A stretch of 64,000 nucleotides of DNA, taken from Talpa occidentalis. Its lineage: Eukaryota > Chordata > Mammalia > Eulipotyphla > Talpidae. A program made the position numbers and the translations under genes. Shown in pieces: positions 46,307 through 56,657 of this stretch. The stretch covers positions 106,017,194-106,081,193 of the forward strand of contig NW_026555331.1 of NCBI RefSeq assembly GCF_014898055.3, written 5' to 3'. Each line of letters starts with the position of its first letter. Position 1 is the stretch's first letter. The notes under the pieces were generated by a model. It saw only the letters and a list, made by a program, of their open reading frames with translations, made no database searches and was not told where the DNA came from.

Positions 46307-46515
46307 GCTGCACAAAGTGTGGTCTGTGGACCGCAGTAGTCAGGATCCTAGATCTTGATAGAAATACAGAACTGAGATTCTATTCTAGACCTATCGCTTC
46401 TCGGCCTTTTGGCTAAGATCAAGTGTAGTATCTATTCTAGACCTGCTGAAGCAGAATCTCTATTTGCTAAAGCCCCCAGGTGGTATTTATGCATGATGAA
46501 GTTTAAGAATCACTG
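46307..46515 (-). mobile_element. MER5A-like hAT element split by a U2 snRNA fragment
   Basis: It reads 'cacaaagtgtggtctgtggaccgcagtag' at the left, 'gctgaagcagaatctc' in the middle and 'gatgaagtttaagaatcactg' at the right end. These are the antisense landmarks of MER5A (terminus CAGTGGTTCTCAAAC inverted). The element is interrupted at 46393-46433 by a 41-nt U2 fragment with its own duplication. Confidence 0.85.
46393..46433 (+). pseudogene. 3'-truncated U2 snRNA retropseudogene
   Basis: The 41 bases from ATCGCTTCTCGGCCTTTTGG to GTGTAGTATCT equal nucleotides 1-41 of vertebrate U2 snRNA, including the GTAGTA branch-site pairing motif (U2 nt 33-38). The copy starts exactly at the U2 5' end, stops abruptly, has no A tail and lacks the U2 promoter elements. 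It is flanked by TATTCTAGACCT on both sides (46381-46392 and 46433-46444, sharing one T at the junction). This is a tailless retropseudogene made by the L1 machinery, not a functional gene. Confidence 0.93.
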
Positions 46516-46868
46516 CTTTGGAGTTGTCATAGCACTTCATTCATTCATCAATCAACAGATTTTGGAGCCCCTTTTGTGTGCCAGGCTTTAAATTAAGCAA
46601 TAGAAGGGAAAGAAGATCCCTGGACTCAAGGAGCACATTATTAGATTGGCATAGATGAGATGTATTTACAGAATTAATAGGCTTTGTGCTTGATTGTGGG
46701 CTGCCATGATGGAGAATGTGGATGACACCCCAGTATTAACTGTGGGACAAGAGTGCAGGTGGTGCATTTATAACAGACTTGGGGGGAAAGAGAATGTGTC
46801 TAGTCTTAAAACACTGACGTTTGAAGCAGCTGTGAAATTTGGAGGTGGAAATGTCCAGTGGCAGTTGA

Positions 46869-47080
46869 GTTGGCAAACTATGGTTCCACAGACTAAACCA
46901 TCTTACTCTCTCTTCGTTTTGGCAAACAAATTTAGCCATGCTCATTGGCTCATACACTGTCTATGGCTGCTTTCATCCTGTAAGTGCAGAAGTTGATTTA
47001 GTGCAACAAGCTGTGTGGTTCACAGAGCCTGAAATATTTCCCCCCTGTCTTATACAGGAAAAGTTGGCTGACTCCTGTCC
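46869..47080 (+). mobile_element. Non-autonomous hAT DNA transposon remnant
   Basis: Same family as 11812-12024 in the other orientation: GTTGGCAAACTATGGTTCCA at the left, 'ctcattggctcatacactgtctatggctgctttcatcc', 'gcctgaaatatttcccccctgtcttatacagg', and AAAGTTGGCTGACTCCTG at the right. Heavily diverged; a 100-codon open frame across it is chance. Confidence 0.8.
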
Positions 47081-48654
47081 TAGACCTCAGATTTTGGGTT
47101 AAAAGCAAGTATGTGGAATTAACATAAGCTGGGGGGAAGATCTGAGTCCTGGCTGAGTATAGATGAAGAGAGAAGTATAAAGAGCAAGCAAGGTCAGAGC
47201 CCAGGAGACACTGTTCCACATGCTTTCTGTGCCTGGGGTAGTTCTCTTGGTCATTCAAAATCTTTTATTCTTTCTTCCCTCCCTTCTTTTTCTTTTCTCT
47301 TGCCTTGGCATTGACAAATTTATTAAGCCAAGAAACTTGTACTAGTTCAGTGGACCATCCTAAATGTAATTTATAATCCTAATAATTTAGCAGATTCTGT
47401 ATGGTAGCTAATAACCATCACCTTTCAACGAAAGCTGCAAGTCACATAATAGTTTGAGCCTAATTATCATAAAGGAATCTCATCTTCTCATGAAATAGAA
47501 ATATTTAATTTTCCCATAAATTTCTTTGGCTTGACCTCTGTGGCTGGCAGGGTATGCAGAGGGGCTACAGCCTCTACACAGTTCCTCCCACTTGATAAGG
47601 ACTCCAAAGCAGTGGTGACCATAAGCCGTCATGTTCTAGGTGCTCTGCCCAGTGGTGCATCTGCCACATCCCTCAGGTACATGGAAGAGGTGAGACAGAG
47701 GGGGGCTGAAAAGGCAAGCAGGCTGCTCCTGGAGCAGAAGATGGTTTAGGGCATAAAAAGGGCATGCGATGTCTGTAAATCTAAAATCCATTTATTGCCA
47801 GATACTCATATGTAATTCTTAGAAATCATACCTAGGTCCATGCTCACAAAACATTTTAATGGAATCACTAACAAAAAGAAAGGGATTCAGGTCTCAGTTC
47901 TTAGGCCACCTTTATTAGATAAATAACAAAGATAGTGTTGAGTGCTAGGCTCCAAGGCCAGGTTGAGTGGTCTCTGGATGTGGAGGCGAAGAGGAGAAAA
48001 AATCTGGAGTGGGAGTCAGCTCAGGACTCTCTCCTTCCTCTGCAGAAATCAACTTACAGCTTATTTTCATATTAACCCAAAGGTGTTCTTTGTCTTTTTT
48101 GGTGCCAGGTGAACTTGATGGTACCTTCTCAGACATCCTCTGGCTTAACATCCTGGAGGACACAGTGACAATTTAACAGAGCTGCCAAAATGTTTGAATT
48201 TGATTTGATGTAAAGTGATTGCTTCTGAGAAACTTCTGTTGGTTGGTTGATAAACCTAAAAGCCAGTACGAGGTTAGCATGAGATTGTCATGGTAGATTA
48301 GAGGCACTGGGTCTGTCCCCATTTCCATAAAACGACTTCATTTTCAGCATTTCTGTCCAGTCCTTCTGACTGCCTGCAGCTGTCTGTTCACTATATTGCA
48401 GTGCTGAGGTTTTCTTATAGGGCCATGCCTCGTCCGGGCATTTGTTTACTCTGGAACTGAGTGGCACCAAACCTTTCATCACATCTTGCTTTTTCAGGGT
48501 GAATGAGCCTGTGTTATACTGCCTAGTTCTTTGTGCAGTGTCGCCTCCCCCACTCTCATCAGCTCCCATCTTTCCATTATTTTTGCATTTTCGTGACTCT
48601 CTACTGTGGGATAAAGTAGAGGGCTGATGAGCAGCATGACAACCATCGTATTTA
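47081..48654. other. Unassigned sequence
   Basis: No gene was recognised. A 164-codon minus-strand open frame (48288-48782) runs into a MIR and has no domain. Another frame at 47531-47749 has ordinary composition and no supporting context. Confidence 0.4.
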
Positions 48655-48850
48655 GTGAGAAAATGGGCAATTCTTACATTCATTAGCTCACTGGACCCTT
48701 TTGGGAGGAAGAGCCCACAAATTTCTCTATTAAAGAAGTAGCCGAGGTTTAGAAAAGTTAAATAATTTGCCCAAAATATCATAGCCAGAAAGAAGCTGCA
48801 TTAGAACCTCATCTGGTCTGTCAGACTGGAAGTGAGGCTCTTCCCCACAG
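48655..48850 (-). repeat. MIR SINE remnant
   Basis: Antisense MIR: 'attaaagaagtagccgaggtttagaaaagttaaataatttgcccaa' followed by 'catagccagaaagaagctgcattagaacc'. Well ordered but diverged. Confidence 0.85.
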
Positions 48851-49317
48851 ACTTTGCACCTTACAGATTTATGTCCCAGAGCCACCAAAGTGCAGTTTCT
48901 GGTTTCAGCAGTTTCTGCCTCCAGGGAGGACATTCATTTGTCACTCCCCTCCCTTATGGTTCAGACACACTGCTAACCAGGGGTGACAGAATCCTACAGT
49001 TCTGAATACCAAGGGCATCCTCCCGAAGGTGACTTTTGGCTGGCATCTCCACAGATTGGTGGCTTTTACATTTTCTGCAATTATACTACAAAAAAAAAAA
49101 ATCTCTATTGAAAGAGCAAAAGCCAAGTAAAGATTAAAGAAACTTCAAAATCAACAGAGCAACTTCTAGGGTAAGACAATGTTCCCCACGAACATCTACC
49201 AGTCAGTTGGACCCCAGATTCTAACTGGAATAGTAATATGAAGGACTATTCCTGGCTTGTAACTTGTTGTCATAACTGTCTTGCCACTTCTAGATGCCTC
49301 TTTTCCCCCAACGTTAT

Positions 49318-49341
49318 GGGGGCGGGGGCGGGGGGGGGTGG
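49318..49341 (+). other. G-run cluster, G-quadruplex candidate
   Basis: Runs of 5, 5 and 9 guanines separated by single cytosines, then TGG. The 9-G run can supply two G-tracts, so four tracts of three or more with short loops are possible. It is not in a recognised repeat and has no promoter beside it. Confidence 0.6.
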
Positions 49342-49399
49342 TCATCTGGCCCTCTCCCACCATCCTTCTGATGTATACCTTCTTTTTGCCTCAGATCCT

Positions 49400-49564
49400 A
49401 TTTGCAGGGATGCATCTGCTACAATATCAGAAACCACTTAGGTCCCAACTCTACTTATTCTCAAATACCAGGTTCTAAAATCACTTAAAATTAGACCCAA
49501 TGCTGGGAGCAATTAAGTAAATTTCTCCCTCATGGGAAAAAGTGGCTCCTCTTAAAACTTGCTA
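49400..49564 (+). repeat. Local duplication, copy A
   Basis: The block from ATTTGCAGGGATGCATCTGC to a 'gcta' end is repeated at 49969-50128 with a few substitutions and short indels. It has no resemblance to a repeat family I know. As it lies in otherwise continuous unique sequence, it is the likely source of copy B. Confidence 0.9.
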
Positions 49565-49869
49565 AAGAAGGCTTTTTTTTTTTTTTTAAATACCCATTAT
49601 CTCTTTTACAGAACAGTTCAGAGAAGATCTTTACAGATCATTAGCAACTCTGGTTCAAAGTTTTATTGGTGGAAAATAGTAGAAAATGTTTGCAGAGATT
49701 TCTAGGTAATTTGTGCATCTCATTTATACCAGCTTTTCTAATATTGCCCTGATATGAACAGCCCAAGACCTTAATGCAGGAGAACAGAGAGGACATTAAT
49801 TTTGACCATCAAGTTAGAGACTTGCTGTGCTCTGTATTATGTGTGGAAGATCAATAAAAATTAACATAC

Positions 49870-50245
49870 GAAATACATGCCAGGAGCCAGGTACTCATCT
49901 CATTGATAACTAATCTAGTCCCCACAGCTCTTTCGTGAGGGAGAAAGTACTCGTATGATCCCCATTTTATTTGCAGGGATGCATCTGCTATAATCAGAAA
50001 CGCTCAGGTCCCAACTCTACTTGTTCTCAAATACCAGGTTCTAAATCACTTAAAATTAGACCCAATGCTGGGAGCAATTAAGTAAATTTCTCCCTCATGG
50101 GAAAAAGTGGCTTCTTTTAAAATTGCTAATTTAGGGCAATTAGGCACACAACAGTCAACCAATTTGCCCTAAGCCACACACTGATAGATAGAGGTGGGAT
50201 TTGAACCCAGGCTATGGAGTTTCAGGGACTGTGCTCTCACTCCCT
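49870..50245 (-). repeat. MIR SINE split by copy B of the local duplication
   Basis: Left part: 'catgccaggagccaggtactcatctc' to 'tatgatccccattttat' (antisense 3' half). Right part: 'gtcaaccaatttgccctaagccacacactgatagatagaggtgggatttgaaccc' (antisense 5' half). In an intact MIR these two are continuous apart from about 20 bases. Here ~180 bases of other DNA lie between them. Confidence 0.85.
49969..50128 (+). repeat. Local duplication, copy B
   Basis: Direct repeat of 49400-49564, about 570 bases downstream, inserted in the middle of a MIR. Shared stretches include TCAAATACCAGGTTCTAAA and 'aattagacccaatgctgggagcaattaagtaaatttctccctcatggg'. Differences include short deletions in copy B in the 'ctacaatatcagaaaccactta' section. 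Confidence 0.9.
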
Positions 50246-51264
50246 CCTGGCACAAGGACAAGGTTTAACACTTCTTTTACAGACCTTATTGATTAGTTAG
50301 AAAGACATTTGTCAATCTAACTTATGGAGCACTATGTTAAGCACCACAATAGAGTCACACAATAGAGTGTTCTTCAGCCCCGGATATTTTCACGGGAGAC
50401 TAAAAGTCTTCTTGGAATTGCTTTTCATCAACCTCTCAGATAATTGAGGAAAATGAGATAAAATGAAGAGACGGACCCTAACCAAGCCATCTTCTGCTTT
50501 GTTATCACTGGTAGTTGAGTCAAATAGCTTTTCTCATGCTGCTTCCTAAGAGCTCTGCCTGTCTTCACCTGTAGGCCAGTGCCTTCTCGAAACTAAAAGT
50601 CTTCACTCGTTCCTTGATTACTGTTGCTTTCAAATGCTGTGTAACAGGGACAGTGTCCTGCAGAAAGATAAAATGTGACTTTTGCCCATTAAAATAGAGA
50701 TTGGCGAAGGATCAGATTAAAAATTCCAAACTCCAGATTCCCGTCACAACAGAGTATCTTTTGCTAAATCTCCTCAAGCTTTGCCGACAAAATGGGCAAA
50801 ATAAAACTTGCTTCCTCCTCCTCCTCACCTAGTGGGAGTATTGTAAAGATAAAAGGCAATAATTGGTGTGAAAATGCCCCGAGCTCCACAAATGAAAGCT
50901 CTTATAATCCCAACATATCATTAAACTGGCTTTATTGGGATTTCAATACGGTTCTGTGGCTCATAGAAGTAGATTTTACAGCTGGTAGAATGAAGTATCA
51001 GGACTTTATTCCAGAAAAGGTGATCACTGCAAATACAGTCAAGTTGATGTTATCCAAGTCAGCGACAGCCTAGAGTTAGAGGATGGATGTCCCCCAATTT
51101 GGAAGGCACTGTCTAGCCATGCTTGAAAATCTCCTATAATGGGGAACTCTGGCCCTCTGAAGCAGCCTTTGCAGACCGTTAGAATGTGCTTCCTAGTACA
51201 GGCACTGATTCTATTTCCCTACAGTCCTGGACCACTTAGAACATGTCCACACCCAGCCCTTCAG
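50246..51264. other. Unassigned sequence
   Basis: No gene or repeat was recognised. A 93-codon open frame at 50792-51073 begins with a serine-rich stretch over a CTC-rich patch and has no domain. Confidence 0.4.
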
Positions 51265-51375
51265 TTATATGAAGACATACACTCCATTTTATTGATGGGG
51301 GAGTCAGGCACAGAGCAATGAACCAACTTGCCCAAAGTCACACAATTAGTCTGGAGATGTTGTTTTTCCCGCTTC
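51265..51375 (-). repeat. MIR SINE fragment
   Basis: Antisense MIR core: 'ctccattttattgatgggggagtcaggcacagag' followed by AACTTGCCCAAAGTCACACA. Confidence 0.8.
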
Positions 51376-52010
51376 CTGCAACTGTATCTGCCATGTGAGG
51401 TTTTGAATCCTCACATTATATTCATTCTCCTCTAGATTGATCAGATATTACATAGAGTGTGGGCCCCAGAACCACACCCATCAGTCCAAATAGTCTGGTC
51501 AAATCAGACAGTCACTTTATCTTCCTGTTAACACAACTAAGATTAGCACTTTCTGGTACCTTCATCACAGCACATACTACAACTGCTGATGCTCCCAATT
51601 ATTGCCTCTCAGTCTATACCATCTGTACCCTTGCCAAGCTATGTCTCCCTGACATTTGCAATGATTTTTTTTAAATCTTTGGCAAAAAGTTAAATGTATC
51701 CCTCTTAAATTTCATAGAATTTGGTACCATGCCGTTCAGATCTCTTTAGCTCTACATTTTGCCCTCAACTATATCATCAACCCCTATCAAGTGGTAAGCC
51801 AAGCTTCTGGGTCTTTCTCCCAACAAGGGTAAAGGGCATGCTTTTTGCAAGTATAGTGACATTTAATTAGATCATTGCTCGTGGACAGTTTTGTTAAAAG
51901 TGAGCTTGCTTTTCATTAACCCATTAATATAAATATTGTCTAGTATAAGGCCAAGAAATATTTTTGTCAACTAATTTGTGTTCTTTGTAATTGTCAATCA
52001 TCAAGTTAAG
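51376..52010. other. Unassigned sequence
   Basis: Nothing recognised; AT-rich sequence with short open frames only. Confidence 0.4.
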
Positions 52011-52026
52011 AATCTGCATAAAAATT

Positions 52027-52289
52027 GGGCCTCCCCAGTGGTACAGCGGTTGAGCACTGGGCTGTAAAGCTGCCCGCAGCCTCTGCAGCACCGGTTCGAT
52101 CCCCGGCCGCCGGGCGAGGATCCCACATGGCACGCAGACCTCTCCTGCCGCCCGCTGCTCCCCCCAGCAGTGTACTTCGTCCTTCTGCCTGTTCTGTTCC
52201 CCGCTCTGGCTCTGGTGAGTTCTCTCACCTCCCGCGCTTCTGACTGTTCCCAGTGCTTGTATAAATAAATTTTAAAAAAAAGGAAAAAA
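52027..52289 (+). repeat. Lineage-specific SINE, copy 13 (younger subfamily)
   Basis: Sense, full length: GGGCCTCCCCAGTGGTACAG head, B box GGTTCGATCCC, CpG-rich 'ccccggccgccgggcgagg', and the 'cccagtgcttgtataaataaatt' end. Exact 12-bp duplication AATCTGCATAAA (52011-52022 and about 52291-52302). Overlapping open frames on both strands belong to it. Confidence 0.95.
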
Positions 52290-52491
52290 AATCTGCATAA
52301 ATGTGTTGTGTTTTCTAACCTTGTCCAAAATGGTTTGTAAGGCCTATCTTGTCTGTTTTATTTTCTTTTTTATCCCAAACTTAGGACTTTATTCTGGAAG
52401 GAAACAACCGGCAATAGTGTGACTTGAGTTGAGACTGGGTTGGCTTGTATCTCTCCACCAGTATCTACTTCCTTATCCTTCCTTATAATAT

Positions 52492-52510
52492 CCTTCCTTC
52501 CTTCCTTCCT
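52492..52510. repeat. (CCTT)n microsatellite
   Basis: A short tetranucleotide run, CCTTCCTTCCTTCCTTCCTT-like, just before SINE copy 14. Confidence 0.9.
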
Positions 52511-52534
52511 TATAATCTATCCCAATTATATTTA

Positions 52535-52794
52535 TTTTTTTAAAGATTTTTTATTTATTTATACAAGAGCTGGGGTACAGGCCAGAGGCGTGGGAGGGTG
52601 AGAGGATTGACCGGAGACAGAGCAGGGAACAGACTAGGCACACTGACTGAAATACACTGCTGAGTGGAGTAGTGGGCGAGACAGGAGAGGTCTGCCATGC
52701 CATGTGGGTATCTCCCTGGCCAGCCTGGAATTGAACCCATGCTGCAGAGGCTGCGGACAGCTTCACAGCGCTGCACTCAACCCACTGCACCACT
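52535..52794 (-). repeat. Lineage-specific SINE, copy 14 (first head bases missing)
   Basis: Antisense copy with the older-type body 'gagctggggtacaggccagaggcg'. It ends in CTGCACCACTAG, so the last ~10 bases of the inverted head (the GGGAGGCCC end) are absent. That is compatible with slight 5' truncation at insertion. No duplication was found with confidence. Confidence 0.9.
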
Positions 52795-54099
52795 AGTTTC
52801 AGAAACCAACTTCTAGCTCAACCACTCTACTTTGAGAATTTTCCTTTTCTCCCATTAAGATTTTGAGACATTTGCCTAAACCCTTGCTTTTGGCCGTCCT
52901 TGCATGATTATGTCTTCCTCAAAGGCCTCTGCCAGCAGCTTGCATATCTCCTTTGGTTTCCTCTGAGCTCAGAATGCCATTTGTCCAGGTGTGAGAGCTG
53001 AATTCAGTTTGATGGTCTCCTTTTAGCCATTTCATCACACCTTGGGTTCTACTTTCTTTCCCAGCCTTTGTTTTGTCCTCTGCAATCCAAACACTGTTTT
53101 CCTTGGTAGGGAAGCCAGTGCCAATTGGGAAAGGAATTATACCTACCGGACATTTATTAGCATCACACCATGGATTCCAGGCCTTCTCTGATGTTCTCCT
53201 GGTTCTGAGCCTCACCATATCCCTTTAAATGCTATTTTCAATCTTTTAATGACCCTTATTATAATACAGATGTCTCTGGGATGGGTCGCTAACCATACCT
53301 CTCAGCCTGTGCAGTTTCAGGAGTGAGGGTGAGTTTTAAGGGAAGATATCCTTACCTGCTCACGTGTGGCTGGGTTGAAACACTTGACCTTCCTGGGACA
53401 TTATATCTGGTGCCACTAAATGGAGAAGCCCCCAAGCTTGCTTCCATTAGGTGGATGCTCTGCTCCTGAAATAATATTTGTGGGAACTATAGGTAGAAGA
53501 ACTGCAGCACAAAGGATTAGGATTAAGAGATTCGGCCATATCCCCCATATCTGCTTCCTTAATCAATAAAATGAGAAAGTTAAATCAACTTCAACTCATC
53601 TGTAAGTTCATTCCAAGCATGATTTTCTAATACTTTATCCTAATCTAATCCCACCTTTTCCACTCTGGTTGGCTCTGTGTTCTACATGCAAGTTACATCA
53701 CCTTTTAGGCCTTAGTTTCCTTAGGAATGAATAGTTCCGTGGTTTTCTAAAGGAGAAATACTCACTGTGAACTAGGAGAAGGCCAGGGATGTTGAAGCAG
53801 GACATCCTGTCCTCTCCCTGCCTGTTCAACCAAAACAACTCAATATTTACCCATTGGCCCTCTGCATAGGCTGTCATTAAGAGAAAGGAATTTGTTTTTG
53901 TTCCTTTTGCCTACTAATGGAAGGCATCTTAGTATAGTCCCTATAGTAAAATACTACAAAGGACTCTAAAACCCCCAACTTACTCCAAAATTAGATAACT
54001 AGCTCTTTGAGATCAATATTTTGTTGTTTTTATATTCTCATTACCTTTCATAGAGTCCAATGTACAGTAGCTATTTAAAACGCTTGTTGGATAAATATG
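52795..54099. other. Unassigned sequence
   Basis: No gene recognised; a 99-codon minus-strand frame (52919-53218) has no domain. Patches at 53550-53610 and 53700 are faintly MIR-like. Confidence 0.4.
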
Positions 54100-54310
54100 T
54101 AATGATAATAATGGTTATTTTAATGAGTTCTTCCATTCCAGGTTTTAGTGGGTTACCTCAGTCAACCCTAAGTTAAACCTATTGGGTGAATATTATTTTT
54201 GTCCTCATTCTACAGATCCAGCAGTGGAAGTACGAGGACTTGAATTAATGGAGACAGTCTGATATCTATCAGAACCAAGGCTCTTAATCACCTGGCTACC
54301 TGGCTTGTTT
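54100..54310 (-). repeat. MIR SINE remnant
   Basis: Antisense MIR: 'gtgaatattatttttgtcctcattctacag' followed by 'acgaggacttgaattaatggagacagtctg' and 'aaggctcttaatcacctggc'. Diverged. Confidence 0.65.
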
Positions 54311-54477
54311 CTGCCTATGGAACATACTAAGTAGAACAAGGGGTGAGGAGGCTGAAAAGCAGTGCTAATAGGAAAGGGAGTATCAATCTGAAGTTACTAA
54401 CCGGAGAATATGAGGGGGTGATTCAATATGTAAAAGAAAGGACTTAGATATGAGGTTGAATGTCAATTCCATAGACG

Positions 54478-54641
54478 TGAGTGTTCCAGAACACTAGCAT
54501 CAACATGCCCTGAGAATTTTCAGGAAAACAAATTCTCAGGCCCCCTTCTGAAATGGAAAAGTTGGAGGGGAGATATGGGAGTTCATGCTTTCATAGGCCC
54601 TCCAGAAGATTCTGATGCACTCTGATGTTTGAGAACCACTG
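54478..54641 (-). mobile_element. MER5A-like hAT element
   Basis: Antisense landmarks: 'cactagcatcaacatgccctgagaattt' at the left, GGCCCTCCAGAAGATTCTGA, and 'actctgatgtttgagaaccactg' at the right end, which is the inverted CAGTGGTTCTCAAAC terminus. Confidence 0.85.
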
Positions 54642-54834
54642 CTGTGGAGCAACATGATTTTGACTTTGGTTTTGCCTCTGAAGAGTGGTAAAGCTTTGGA
54701 TTTTTCTCACTGTCAGGATAAAAGTTCCAAATTGACACCAACATTGACCTCTTTGATATTTTAAAGATTAGGCTGGACAGAATGTTTGCTTGGACTGAGA
54801 GTCTCGAAGTATCAGGTTCCTCTTCCACGTTCTG

Positions 54835-54965
54835 TTTCGTCTATAACCTCAGGCCCATCACATAACTCTTGATTCTCGGCCTGTAAAATGCGGTTAATGA
54901 TGCCACGCCCTCTTATTGGGGCAGCCAAAGAAATGTGTAATTAGTGGTTGTGAGACACCTGGAAC
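54835..54965 (+). repeat. MIR SINE remnant (weak)
   Basis: A 'ctcaggcccatcacataactcttgattctcggcctgtaaaatgcggttaatgatgcc' block in MIR order, then a diverged 3' part. Confidence 0.6.
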
Positions 54966-55399
54966 CCAGAGCGTCATATAAATCCTGTAGGATAATACCA
55001 GTGTATAACCTAAAATACTGCCTACAACTTGACATATTTAACTTTTTTTTCTGGGAATTGCAAAGTTTAACATTAATTTAACAGCTTGGTATTTGTGCTA
55101 ACTTTTTATTCATCCTTTAGTCTCCAAATTTGTGTGCATGTGGCCTGCCTCCAACCTGGGAGAGAAAGTGTGTGTGTGTTTTGTTTTGTTTTGAATCAGG
55201 ACATTCTGAGAAAATAATCTCTCCAAAACCTAGTGTTTGGTTGATTGTTAGACTTGGATCCTGAAGAACTTGTGAACAGAAAGATGAGGGAGATGCTGGG
55301 CACAGCGGCAGCAGAGGAGCCTTGGTCGCACTGGGTCTTGAGGATCCGAGCTGCAACTATTTGGTCTTTTGAGCATTTTCATTTCTCTTCAACTTTCTT

Positions 55400-56061
55400 T
55401 TTTTAAAATTTATTTTTTTATATTGTTGTTCATTTTTGTGCAATATTTGATTTCTCCTCTCAAGTGTAGTCCCCATAAATCTCTCATCTCCACCTCACCG
55501 GGCACTGTCACCATACACCATAGTCTTAGTCTCTTGTGCTCTCCCCTCCCCTGCTTTGACCCCCTCCCTCCCTCTCCCCTGCTGTATGTCTCAGATCTAG
55601 AATTTGCCTGCTAGTTTTGTCATCCCCCTACCTCAACCCTTTGTTCAGTTTCCCTGTATTTCTTTTTTTTTTTTTAAATGATTCTTTTTTTTTTTATAGA
55701 GGCATGTTTTATTTATCTATTTGTTTGTTTGTTTGTTTGTTTATACATGCACTGGGTACAGTCAGAAGCGAGGGAGGGTGAGAGAATTCACCAGAGCCAG
55801 AGCGGGGAGCAGAGCAGGCAGAAGGACTGAAGCACACTGCTGAGGGGAGCAGCGGGCGGCAGGAGAGGTCTGCGCGCCATGTGGGACCCTCCTCCAGTGG
55901 CCGGGGAGCAACCGGGGATCGAACCCGCGCTGCAGAGGCCGCGGGCAGCTTTGCAACCCAGCGCTCAACCGCTGCGCCACCGGGGAGGCCCAGTTTCCCT
56001 GTATTTCACCTATAAATGAAACCATCCGATATTTTTTTCTTTCTGACTTTCTGACTCTCTA
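55400..56061 (-). mobile_element. 5'-truncated L1 with a SINE inside
   Basis: Antisense L1 3' UTR with the lineage's pyrimidine-rich section ('gatttctcctctcaagtgtagtcccc', 'cttgtgctctcccctcccctgc'), interrupted by SINE copy 15 and continuing in 'cacctataaatgaaaccatccgatatt'. Flanked by near-identical 11-mers TTCAACTTTCT (55389-55399) and TTCAAGTTTCT (56062-56072), taken as the target-site duplication. It shares its 3' UTR type with 27627-28515. Confidence 0.85.
55662..55990 (-). repeat. Lineage-specific SINE, copy 15 (younger subfamily)
   Basis: Antisense copy with an extended tail (T-rich plus five TTTG units), younger body 'atgcactgggtacagtcagaagc', CpG-rich head and end GCGCCACCGGGGAGGCC. 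Exact 16-bp duplication CAGTTTCCCTGTATTT (55646-55661 and 55991-56006) inside the host L1, so it is younger than that L1. Confidence 0.96.
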
Positions 56062-56333
56062 TTCAAGTTTCTAAGTGTGACACTCCCTTTCCCACAGAGC
56101 CTGAGAAGTCTGAAGAATATTTTCTACTTGATCATTCTTTACTCAGTGTAGGGAAATACTTCCCTTTTAAGGCAAGATTCCTTGTCTCATGTATACACTC
56201 ATTTTAGATTAGATTTACATGATTTACATGACTGGTTCATTTTACTCTAGTATAAAGTCTCCCCCACCCCCACCCCCTTAAGCAGATGAATGGGCCAAAA
56301 AAGACCCAGATGGAAACACAGCAAAAACATTTC

Positions 56334-56642
56334 TTTCTTTTTTTTTTTTTAATTACAGATGACTTATTTTTTCTTTTTCTTTTTAAAGATTTATTTATTT
56401 ATTTATACAAGCACTGGGTACAGTCAGAAGCGTGCAAGGGTGAGAGAATTCACCAGAGCCAGAGCGGGGAACAGAACAGGCAGACGGACGAAATACACGC
56501 TGAGGGGAGCAGCAGGCGCGGCAGGAGAGGTCTGTCACGCCATGTAGGACCCTTGCAGGTGGCCGGGGATCAAACCGGCCCTGCAGAGGCTGCGGGCAGC
56601 TTTGCAGCCCAGCACTCAACTGCTGTGCCACCAGGGGAGGCC
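56334..56642 (-). repeat. Lineage-specific SINE, copy 16 (younger subfamily)
   Basis: Antisense copy with a long composite tail (a T run, then 'aattacagatgacttattttttc', then the standard TTTATTTATTTATTTATACAAG). Flanked by CAGCAAAAACATTT (from 56319) and CAGCAAAAGCATTT (from 56643). The head reads inverted as GTGCCACCAGGGGAGGCC. The 125- and 107-codon open frames over it are shadows. Confidence 0.95.
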
Positions 56643-56657
56643 CAGCAAAAGCATTTT

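Noticed and set aside
46393..46433. Functional U2 snRNA gene
   Set aside because: Only the first 41 of about 188 nucleotides are present, with no snRNA promoter or 3' box.
48288..48782. 164-codon minus-strand open frame
   Set aside because: Overlaps a MIR at one end, shows no domain and has no splice or promoter context.
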